A stretch of 64,000 nucleotides of DNA, from NCBI GenBank assembly GCA_910585625.1, contig CAJUFQ010000017.1, positions 7,816 through 71,815 of the forward strand. The letters are read 5' to 3'. Shown here piece after piece: positions 29,270 to 36,309 of the stretch. The number at the start of each line of letters is the position of its first letter. The first letter of the stretch is position 1. A model generated the notes under the pieces. It saw only the letters and a program-made list of their open reading frames with translations, searched no databases and was not told the origin of the DNA. The stretch is from an uncultured Lachnospiraceae bacterium (GTDB taxonomy: Bacteria > Bacillota > Clostridia > Lachnospirales > Lachnospiraceae). The position numbers were made by a program, and so were the translations under genes.

Positions 29270-30859
29270 ATGGCCATCATGCTTCTTCTCTGCTGTGCTG
29301 TCATCCTCTCCTGTATCATAGCAAACCGCTTTTCCAACAAATTCGGAATGCCCGCACTGCTATGCTTCATGGCTCTTGGTATGATATTCGGTTCTGACGG
29401 ACTGTTCAAGATTTCCTTTAACAACTATGTGATGACGGAGCAGCTCTGTACATTCGCATTGATTTTCATTATGTTTTACGGTGGGTTCGGCACAAAGTGG
29501 CAGACCGCGCGCCCGGTCGCAGCAAAGGCTGTGCTGCTCTCAACCTTGGGGGTGGTCGTTACCGCGCTCCTTACCTGCCTGTTCTGCTATCAGATCCTGC
29601 ACTTCTCATTTTCTGAGAGCTTCCTCATAGGGGCGATTTTAAGTTCCACTGACGCAGCTTCCGTATTTTCCATCCTGCGTTCCAAAAACCTAAACCTAAA
29701 GCATTCTACCGCGCCCCTTTTGGAAATTGAGAGCGGCAGCAACGATCCTATGGCATATATGCTGACGATGGTCGCGCTTGCAATGATTTCCGGCAACAGC
29801 AGCTCTTCTGTGCCGGTTATGATGCTTACACAGATTGGCGTCGGCATTGGCATCGGTATTGCATGCGCGTTCCTCGGCATTGCCGCCCTCCGGAAAGACG
29901 ACCTGATTACTCTGGGTATGGATACCGTCTTCGTGATTGCCCTGGTACTCCTCTCCTACGCACTGCCGACCCTGCTGGGCGGAAATGGATACCTGAGCGT
30001 CTACCTCACCGGCATCATCCTCGGAAACAGCAACATTAACAACAAAATTACACTGGTACACTTTTTCGATGGGATTACCGGGCTTGCTCAGATTTTAATT
30101 TTTTTCCTGCTCGGGCTTCTTTCCTTCCCTCACTTGCTGCCAAAGCTGTTCCTGCCGGCGCTTATGATTGCTTTGTGTCTGACGTTCATTGCAAGGCCAG
30201 CCGCTGTGTTCCTGATTCTGCTGCCTTTCCGTTCTTCGCTGCGGCAATGCCTGCTGGTCGCATGGTCCGGCCTGCGCGGCGCAGCCTCCATTGTATTTGC
30301 GATTATGGTAATTGCAGGCGGAACCAGCCTGGAACATGATTTATTCCATATCGTGTTCTTCATTTCCCTGCTCTCCGTCGCCATCCAAGGTTCTCTCCTG
30401 CCCATGGCAGCGCGAAAGCTTGACATGGTAGATAACAGCTCGGACATCCGCAAGACCTTTAACGACTACCAGGATGACTCTGACCTGACTCTGATGCGCA
30501 TGTACATCCCTTCCGGACACAACTGGGAGAACCGCAAGATAGAAGACGTCAGCTTTCCTACAGGCTCCCTTGCCCTGATGGTAAAACGTGAAGACGACAC
30601 CCTGATTCCACGAGGCAGCACGACAATCCTTGCAGGGGATACGATCATCCTAAGCGTCCCCTCATACCGCAGCGAAGACGATGGCAAGTTAAAGGAAATC
30701 CTCATAGACGAAGGGCATAATTGGTGCAACTCCTCCATTGCGGAATTGAATCTGCCTGAAAATATACTGATTGCCTTAATCAAACGCGAAGATGAAAACA
30801 TCATTCCTCAAGGAAGCACTGTCATCCACCCGCAAGACAGAGTCGTTATCTATAAATAG
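29270..30859 (+). CDS. CPA1-type K+(Na+)/H+ antiporter with C-terminal TrkA-C domains
   Basis: The 529-residue protein has about twelve transmembrane helices (residues 1-385) of the NhaP/CvrA-like CPA1 family, with the helix signature ILSSTDAASVFSIL and ESGSNDPMAYML. Two tandem TrkA_C (RCK_C) domains follow (about 400-455 and 460-529), each with a Gly-rich IPRGSTTILAGD or IPQGSTVIHPQD loop. It probably extrudes K+ or Na+ in exchange for protons and is gated by a cytoplasmic ligand such as a nucleotide. AAAGGAC precedes the ATG. The 11-bp tandem repeat lies in its upstream region. Confidence 0.92.
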   Translation: MAIMLLLCCAVILSCIIANRFSNKFGMPALLCFMALGMIFGSDGLFKISFNNYVMTEQLCTFALIFIMFYGGFGTKWQTARPVAAKAVLLSTLGVVVTALLTCLFCYQILHFSFSESFLIGAILSSTDAASVFSILRSKNLNLKHSTAPLLEIESGSNDPMAYMLTMVALAMISGNSSSSVPVMMLTQIGVGIGIGIACAFLGIAALRKDDLITLGMDTVFVIALVLLSYALPTLLGGNGYLSVYLTGIILGNSNINNKITLVHFFDGITGLAQILIFFLLGLLSFPHLLPKLFLPALMIALCLTFIARPAAVFLILLPFRSSLRQCLLVAWSGLRGAASIVFAIMVIAGGTSLEHDLFHIVFFISLLSVAIQGSLLPMAARKLDMVDNSSDIRKTFNDYQDDSDLTLMRMYIPSGHNWENRKIEDVSFPTGSLALMVKREDDTLIPRGSTTILAGDTIILSVPSYRSEDDGKLKEILIDEGHNWCNSSIAELNLPENILIALIKREDENIIPQGSTVIHPQDRVVIYK

Positions 30860-30979
30860 CCGCCGTCCCGCACTGTCCATTTCATTTGCGGAAATTGATT
30901 TTCCGTAGATTTTTTCACTTCATTTATGATATACTTATTGTTAACGAGTTTAACCAGCCACGCAAAGGAGTGTGATATA

Positions 30980-31483
30980 ATGACTGATAATGAACTGCTG
31001 CTTGCCATCGCCGACATTATGGACAAGAAATTAGACGCCAGGCTTAAGCCGATAGAAGAAGACATCCAGTGCATGAAGACTGACATCAAACATATGAAGG
31101 ATGATATCTTACATATGCAGGACGATATCTTACATATGCAGGACGATATCTTACATATAAAGGACGACATCAAACAAGTAAAATCTGATATCAAGCATAT
31201 GCAGGACGATATCTTACATATGCAGGACGACATCAAACAGGTAAAATCTGATATCAAGCATATGCAGGGCGATATCTTACACATACAAAGTGATGTCAGA
31301 CAGATAGAATTAGTTCAGGAAAATGCCGTCCTGCCTCGGCTCAGCACGATTGAATCCTGTTACACGACGACGTACAGCCGTTATAAAACCTACGCGGATA
31401 AGATGGCAGCAGCTTTTGTCGACATTGACTTATTGAAAAAAGTCGTCGCGGAACACAGCGAAATACTGCAGAAAATCTCATGA
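30980..31483 (+). CDS. Coiled-coil heptad-repeat protein of unknown function
   Basis: The 167-residue protein starts at ATG 30980 with AAAGGAGTG upstream. After a short head (MTDNELLLAIADIMDKKLD), residues about 25-108 are a near-perfect heptad array of the type DDILHMQ / SDIKHMK / DDIKQVK, with I/L/M at the a and d positions. This must form a long parallel coiled coil. A short C-terminal domain (LSTIESCYTTTYSRY...VVAEHSEIL) ends the protein. No membrane segment or enzyme motif is present. Similar phage- and chromosome-encoded proteins are common in Clostridia with no known role. Its array length is likely variable between strains. Confidence 0.8.
   Translation: MTDNELLLAIADIMDKKLDARLKPIEEDIQCMKTDIKHMKDDILHMQDDILHMQDDILHIKDDIKQVKSDIKHMQDDILHMQDDIKQVKSDIKHMQGDILHIQSDVRQIELVQENAVLPRLSTIESCYTTTYSRYKTYADKMAAAFVDIDLLKKVVAEHSEILQKIS
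31078..31292 (+). repeat. In-gene 21-bp (7-codon) tandem repeats
   Basis: About ten 21-bp units encode heptads such as DDILHMQ and SDIKHMK. Several adjacent units are identical at the DNA level, for example the ones at about 31098-31150, which points to recent slippage expansion. Confidence 0.85.
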
Positions 31484-31487
31484 ATAT

Positions 31488-31533
31488 AAGGCATCCGGCA
31501 GACGGATTATCCCGCTTGCCGGATGCCTTTCTA
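31488..31533 (+). terminator. Rho-independent terminator
   Basis: AAGGCATCCGGCA pairs with TGCCGGATGCCTT over a 16-base loop, followed by TTCT. It lies just after the coiled-coil gene. Confidence 0.75.
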
Positions 31534-31650
31534 ATTACTGAAACCTGCCCCCATTTAGAAAAAATCAGATTCAGAGCAGTTTATCTTTTGTATGACTTAT
31601 CCTTCCCCTCTCTTCTCTGAATCTGACACATTCCAAATGGACAGGGACAC

Positions 31651-32595
31651 TTATTGGCTTAAGGCCTCAATCGCTTCCGCTTTCGTCAGCACATCTCCAG
31701 CGCAGACTGCCTTGCCATCTCCGGCAACGCCCAAACCTTCAAGTTTTTGCTGAAAGGCTGCCTCATCTATCTCCTTCCCCATGTCATAGTAATCGGTAAC
31801 GCCCTCTCCCGTATAGGCTCCTTCTTCATCATAAGACGCGTTATAGGCAAAATTCAGCACAGGCTGGTCATCGTTTGTAAGGGTCTTATCCGTGGACGCC
31901 TGATAATAGGACTTTCCGTATCCGCCCTCATCTCCGCCGCCATTCCAGCTTGTGAACAGGGCAATTATACCGCTCCGCTCATAATAGGTCATCTCTGTTG
32001 TCCTCATGGAATCGGCTATACAGAACAGCTCTCCATTTTTTACTGTATAGATAGAATAAGCCTCATAACCGGCATCATAAACAGCCAGCTCCGGGACGTC
32101 GTCGCCATCCAGGTAAATCAGTGAGTAAACAGCCGTATCTTCTGCGGCGCCTTCGATTTTACTTTTATAAATCTCACGGTATCCATCGGCAGACTGGTCA
32201 TTGCCTGCCCCAGCCGTATTATCAGGGACAACGGCAGGCTCCGTAGCCGCTCCTGCATCCCCTCCGTTATCAGCAGGGGCTTCCGGCACGCTGCTGCCTG
32301 CCGGCTCAGCTGCGCCGGCATTATCATCCTGCCTGTCGCTTCCGGCGCTATCCATAGCGTCAAGGCTGTCTCCCTGCGTGTCGCTTGCCAATACGTCCTT
32401 TGACTCTCCGCCGTTAGCCTCTGGATCCTTGCTGAGTTCTTGTACGCCTTTGACAGCCGCATCATCTTTTTTCGCCAGCTTCTCTGAAGCCTCGCCTGCC
32501 TCCGCCGTATCCGCGTTTGTATCAGCAGCGTTTCCACATGCCTCAAACGTAAACAGCACGAAACATGACATGCATAAAAGTAAAAACTTTTTCAC
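31651..32595 (-). CDS. Secreted lipoprotein of unknown function
   Basis: The 314-residue protein starts at GTG 32595 after GGAGGG. A lipoprotein signal peptide ends with FEAC (cysteine at residue 20). A long, disordered, Ala/Asp/Glu/Gly-rich linker follows (about 21-140). The C-terminal domain (about 140-314) contains YKSKIEGAAEDTAVYSLIYLDGDDVPELAVYD, a pattern resembling EF-hand-like DxDGD calcium-binding loops seen in many Firmicutes lipoproteins. It starts 12 bases after the peptidoglycan-binding/lysozyme gene, so the two are co-transcribed. Confidence 0.8.
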   Translation of the reverse strand: MKKFLLLCMSCFVLFTFEACGNAADTNADTAEAGEASEKLAKKDDAAVKGVQELSKDPEANGGESKDVLASDTQGDSLDAMDSAGSDRQDDNAGAAEPAGSSVPEAPADNGGDAGAATEPAVVPDNTAGAGNDQSADGYREIYKSKIEGAAEDTAVYSLIYLDGDDVPELAVYDAGYEAYSIYTVKNGELFCIADSMRTTEMTYYERSGIIALFTSWNGGGDEGGYGKSYYQASTDKTLTNDDQPVLNFAYNASYDEEGAYTGEGVTDYYDMGKEIDEAAFQQKLEGLGVAGDGKAVCAGDVLTKAEAIEALSQ

Positions 32596-32607
32596 GTTCT
32601 TACCCTC

Positions 32608-33912
32608 CTATTTCTTTGTCATAATCTTATACAATTTGCTGGCATTTTCTGCCCTGCGCTTTGCTTCGCCATTCGTATCCCTGGGAACCTCATACATTCG
32701 GCAGACAATATCACCGGCGCTCTTGGCTGTTTTGTTCCCGGCTTTCCATTTCTTATATACGTTAGAATATGCGCCTTTTAACTCATCTGCCATGAAATTG
32801 ACTTCTGCCTTGATGCATTCATTAATTGTTGGCTTATCGCCTTTTGAATACTTCTTGTAGGACGCAATAAGCCTTTCCGTACGCTCTCCTGTCCACTGAA
32901 TCATTCCAAGCCCGAACTTTCCGGCATATCCGCTCGCCTTTACTTTCTTCTGCAGGGCTTCGGTTGCCTTAATCCCCACATCACAGATAGATCTGCCTGA
33001 AAATTTATTTCTGTAGTTAAAATGCTTATCCATATATTTCAGGTATCCAGGCTCTGCCGCAGGATTGGACTTATAATTCGAGCTTTCAAACTTGCCAGGC
33101 GTCCCTTCATTCATGATGTTCCCAAGAACCCCAGCTACAAATGCAACTTCATAATTATCCTTTAAAAGCCTTTCCGCTGCCATCGTCAAAGCTGCTTTCT
33201 TCTCCTTTGAGAGTCCAAGAGATTTATCATTCTTGATATTATCCAGAATTTTCTGTATCCCTTTGGCTGGTGGCTTAGGTGCAGGCGGATTTTTTATACC
33301 CTCCAAGGCTTTATTAATCGCTTTCCTTGTTTTTTCGCCTACAATCCCATCTGCTGTCAGCTTATGGGCTTTCTGAAATCTCTTGACGGCATTTTCGGTG
33401 TCTTTGCCAAAGATTCCGTCTGTACCCTTCGTATCATACCCGAGCTTCGTAAGATCCTTCTGCAGTTTTTTCACTGCCGTTCCCCGGCTCCCGCGTTTCA
33501 GGACTTCTTCCTTCGCTTTCTTTGCCTCCAATGCTTTTGCGATAGCATTGCTTGTTTTTTCGCCTACAATCCCATCTGCTGTCAGCTTATGAGCTTTCTG
33601 AAATCTCTTGACGGCATTTTCAGTGTCCTTGCCAAAGATTCCGTCTGTACCCTTCGTATCATACCCAAGCTTCGTGAGATTCTTCTGCAGTTTTTCCACT
33701 GCCGTTCCCCGGCTCCCACGTTTCAGGATTGGCGTTTTCGCCGCAGCCCTGGCGCTTAATGTAAGCACTGCCGCCACATCATTTGTGCTTCGAGCGTTTT
33801 TTGCTCCCCTTGCATTCTCCTCTGATACCAGCGTCATATCTGACGTTTGGCTTGCCCTGCTCCTTGTATCAGATGCATAAACATTCAATGCATTGTAATC
33901 CGTATTAATCAT
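32608..33912 (-). CDS. Peptidoglycan-binding and phage-lysozyme-like domain protein
   Basis: The 434-residue protein has two nearly identical PG_binding_1 domains (about residues 63-130 and 138-205) and a C-terminal phage-tail-lysozyme-like domain (about 220-430, with YEVAFVAGVLGNIMNEGTPGKFES and GLGMIQWTG). It should bind and cut peptidoglycan. The N-terminus (MINTDYNALNVYASD) is not a Sec signal peptide, which is odd for a wall hydrolase; non-classical export or an unannotated upstream start is possible, though no upstream start is evident. The ribosome site is weak. It lies downstream of the agr-like two-component genes and the 18-aa ORF, and upstream of the lipoprotein gene. Confidence 0.85.
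   Translation of the reverse strand: MINTDYNALNVYASDTRSRASQTSDMTLVSEENARGAKNARSTNDVAAVLTLSARAAAKTPILKRGSRGTAVEKLQKNLTKLGYDTKGTDGIFGKDTENAVKRFQKAHKLTADGIVGEKTSNAIAKALEAKKAKEEVLKRGSRGTAVKKLQKDLTKLGYDTKGTDGIFGKDTENAVKRFQKAHKLTADGIVGEKTRKAINKALEGIKNPPAPKPPAKGIQKILDNIKNDKSLGLSKEKKAALTMAAERLLKDNYEVAFVAGVLGNIMNEGTPGKFESSNYKSNPAAEPGYLKYMDKHFNYRNKFSGRSICDVGIKATEALQKKVKASGYAGKFGLGMIQWTGERTERLIASYKKYSKGDKPTINECIKAEVNFMADELKGAYSNVYKKWKAGNKTAKSAGDIVCRMYEVPRDTNGEAKRRAENASKLYKIMTKK
33326..33728 (-). repeat. Two direct 178-bp repeats at 225-bp spacing inside the lysozyme gene
   Basis: 33326-33503 and 33551-33728 are nearly identical and encode the two peptidoglycan-binding domains. Only a handful of silent or near-silent differences separate them, so the duplication is recent or is kept uniform by recombination. 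Confidence 0.85.
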
Positions 33913-34026
33913 TTTTCTACTCTATTCTACCACTATTTTATCTTTTTGTACACGAAGACTTCTTTAGAAAGGCCGGATTTATAGGAAAACTCCCCTTCCA
34001 ATCTTCTGCCTCTTGTAAGTCATTCT

Positions 34027-34083
34027 TTACCTAAAAAGCCAATGAGCAAATTGCCAAAAAAGCTGTCTTGCCATCAATACCAT
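34027..34083 (-). CDS. 18-residue small ORF downstream of the AgrC-like kinase
   Basis: The peptide reads MVLMARQLFWQFAHWLFR. Its ATG at 34083 has an ideal ribosome site (AAAAGGAGGT, seven-base spacing), the strongest in this neighbourhood, so translation is likely. It starts 75 bases after the stop of the GHKL histidine kinase on the same strand. The sequence is hydrophobic and aromatic with two arginines, unlike a classical AgrD precursor, which is longer and has a cysteine followed by a charged tail. Reading in another frame past the stop gives a further charged stretch with a cysteine, so a frameshifted longer precursor is conceivable. A signal peptide, small membrane protein or leader peptide are all possible. 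Confidence 0.45.
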   Translation of the reverse strand: MVLMARQLFWQFAHWLFR

Positions 34084-34158
34084 TGCACTCACCTCCTTTT
34101 CTCTATCATACTGCCTCTCGGCTTCATTTTTCAAGAGAAAAGGAATGAGCGGTCATTT

Positions 34159-35499
34159 TCAGAAATAAACGGTCGCTTTTTCAGATAATGGGAAGATAAT
34201 CCTGACTGCAAATCTGCCTTCCAGGCTTTCAAATAGGATTTCCCCATGGTTTTTACGGACCGCATCCTTTATGTTCAAAATCCCATATCCATGGTTTTTG
34301 ACGTCCTTTTTGGAAGTCATGTTCCCCAACTTTCCAACTTCAACAGACTGGCTGGATGAATTTTCAACTTCTATCACCAGCTGTTCCCCCAGACGCCGTA
34401 TCGCCAGATAAATGCTTCGTTCCGATTCCTCCACGTTTGTGCAAGCTTCAATGCTATTGGATAGGAGGTTCGAGAATATCGTACACAAGTCAAAATCACC
34501 TACCGGCAAGTCTGCAGGCAGGGAACCTTCAATCTCCCACCGAATCTTCTGCCTCTCTGACTCGGACTGCATCTGGGACAGGATAGCATCCACTATTTCA
34601 TGGTTAACAGACACCGTCTTTTTGATTGACTGATCCATGTGTGACTGAATCTCTGACAGATAGGTTAACGCTTTCTGGTTCTCCCCTTGCTCCAAATGAT
34701 AACTTAGGATATTCATATGGTTTTTCATGTCATGGCGCATCTTCCGGGTTTCTTTTGCATTATTTCGCACAGTCTTCACATAATTCTTTGCAATCTGCAA
34801 ATATTGTTCCTTTAAGATACTCTCCTCCCTATATTTTTTTCGGAAGACATCTAACACAACGATGCCTATTCCAAACACATAAAATACTATATTAATAATT
34901 ATCGTACATACAGCAACCGCATTCGCCAGACCTACATTTTCATATCCTGCACTGATTTCTTCTACAAATGCTTGTACAAAAGACGCAGTAAACACACAAA
35001 CGCTTGCAATCCAGAAATATCTCGTTGGCAACCTACTTACTATTTCTTTATATCCTGATGTTTTCCGCAATCGTTCCGCCAAAATAGACATTATGGCAAT
35101 CGTAAGCATTCCTCTCACAAAATAGTAAAAAGTAGAATTTTCTAATTTCCCTACTGAATTTCCAGAAATAGCGGAAAAAAACAGATTGATACACAAATAT
35201 GGAAAACCTAAATACATCACACTGCATATGTAGATTGCAAAACGACGAAACCACTGTCCTTCTGTCCAAGACATCCATATAGCCAAAAGCAACATTTGTC
35301 CAAGTATTAATATCCATCCTTCTTCATATCTCTTCCAATCACCCCCAGCACAGAATACAATGGACAAAACCACTCCTAAAATTAAATATGATTTTTTTCT
35401 TGTAACAGAAACACAAAATATCCCACATAGCATTACTCCAATCTCTAGTCCACTCATCATATTTAATACCACACAAAAAACAAACTCTCCCACATCCAT
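34159..35499 (-). CDS. AgrC-like GHKL-domain sensor histidine kinase
   Basis: The 446-residue kinase has six or seven transmembrane helices in its first 220 residues, a coiled linker, the phosphoacceptor H256 in KMRHDMKNHMNIL and a GHKL ATPase (NLLSNSIEAC, GYGILNI). This is the AgrC/ComD-type architecture that usually detects secreted peptides. It starts four bases after the LytTR regulator gene, with GAGGTAAGG as ribosome site. The membrane half is visibly more AT-rich than the flanking genes. No AgrB-type protease gene is in the window; an 18-aa ORF follows at 34083. Confidence 0.9.
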   Translation of the reverse strand: MDVGEFVFCVVLNMMSGLEIGVMLCGIFCVSVTRKKSYLILGVVLSIVFCAGGDWKRYEEGWILILGQMLLLAIWMSWTEGQWFRRFAIYICSVMYLGFPYLCINLFFSAISGNSVGKLENSTFYYFVRGMLTIAIMSILAERLRKTSGYKEIVSRLPTRYFWIASVCVFTASFVQAFVEEISAGYENVGLANAVAVCTIIINIVFYVFGIGIVVLDVFRKKYREESILKEQYLQIAKNYVKTVRNNAKETRKMRHDMKNHMNILSYHLEQGENQKALTYLSEIQSHMDQSIKKTVSVNHEIVDAILSQMQSESERQKIRWEIEGSLPADLPVGDFDLCTIFSNLLSNSIEACTNVEESERSIYLAIRRLGEQLVIEVENSSSQSVEVGKLGNMTSKKDVKNHGYGILNIKDAVRKNHGEILFESLEGRFAVRIIFPLSEKATVYF

Positions 35500-35503
35500 A
35501 ACC

Positions 35504-36202
35504 TTACCTCGCCTTCCGGATAATATAAGCCAGATATGCTTCTTTCAGTTCTTTCACCCTCCTCCTGCTCACTGGAATGCTCTCCCCATTTTTCAGCAGG
35601 ACGCTTTTGTTAATCTCAGAAACATTTCCCAGATTGACCAGGTAACTTTTATGGCAGCGGAAAAAGGATTTCTTCCCCAACATTTCTCCCAGCTGCTGCA
35701 GTCCCATATCACAGAAAGATTCCCCCAATTTCCCCACCAGACGGCTGTACTTTTTATCAGAGGCAAAATAAAAAATGTCCTTTTCTTTTACTGCCATTTC
35801 CCCCTGAATGCCTTTCAGCACAAGCACCTGATTTTCCTCTATATCTTCGATTACCCGCACCAGATACTTCTCCAGTTTCCGCACGTCCACAGGCTTCTCA
35901 AGAAAACCATAAACGTTCTTGCCAAATGCCTCTGGCATCCCTTCCAGATGGCTCGTCACGAAAATTATTTTCACATCCTCCTCACCCTGGAGATAATCTT
36001 TCAGCTGGATTCCTGACATGCCCTCCATCTCTATGTCTAGAAACAGAAGATCCGTCCCTTCTCCGCTCTTCACAAACTCCTTCGCAGAACTGTATTCCTG
36101 CCGTTCATACTGTAAGCCATTTTCCCTGAAATATTGTTCCAGCAAGGTTTTCAGCTGCTCCCTGAACTCCCTTTCATCATCGCAAATCCCGATTTTCACC
36201 AT
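35504..36202 (-). CDS. LytTR-family response regulator (AgrA-like)
   Basis: The 232-residue protein has an N-terminal receiver (phosphoacceptor D56 in LLFLDIEMEGMSG; FLEKPVD) and a C-terminal LytTR DNA-binding domain (about residues 130-230, with FRCHKSYLVNLGNVSEI). LytTR regulators control bacteriocin, virulence and cell-wall genes. It is the first gene of the regulator-kinase pair. The nearby wall-lysozyme and lipoprotein genes on the same strand are plausible targets, by context only. Confidence 0.92.
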   Translation of the reverse strand: MVKIGICDDEREFREQLKTLLEQYFRENGLQYERQEYSSAKEFVKSGEGTDLLFLDIEMEGMSGIQLKDYLQGEEDVKIIFVTSHLEGMPEAFGKNVYGFLEKPVDVRKLEKYLVRVIEDIEENQVLVLKGIQGEMAVKEKDIFYFASDKKYSRLVGKLGESFCDMGLQQLGEMLGKKSFFRCHKSYLVNLGNVSEINKSVLLKNGESIPVSRRRVKELKEAYLAYIIRKAR

Positions 36203-36215
36203 TTATCCTACTCCC

Positions 36216-36260
36216 TGAAAAAATCCCCGGCCGCCTGATATTCCTGACTGCCGGGGATTC
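36216..36260 (-). terminator. Rho-independent terminator of secDF
   Basis: On the minus strand AATCCCCGGC pairs with GCCGGGGATT over an 18-base loop, followed by TTTTCAGG. It lies about 50 bases after the secDF stop. Confidence 0.8.
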
Positions 36261-36309
36261 ATCCCTTAATTTCTAGCTAAGAGTTATATTTTTATGCCGT
36301 ATTGCCTGT

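Noticed and set aside
33950..34083. Classical AgrD autoinducer precursor after the GHKL kinase
   Set aside because: The first frame stops after 18 codons and lacks the cysteine-containing ring and charged tail; only a frameshifted reading gives a cysteine, and not in the AgrD arrangement.
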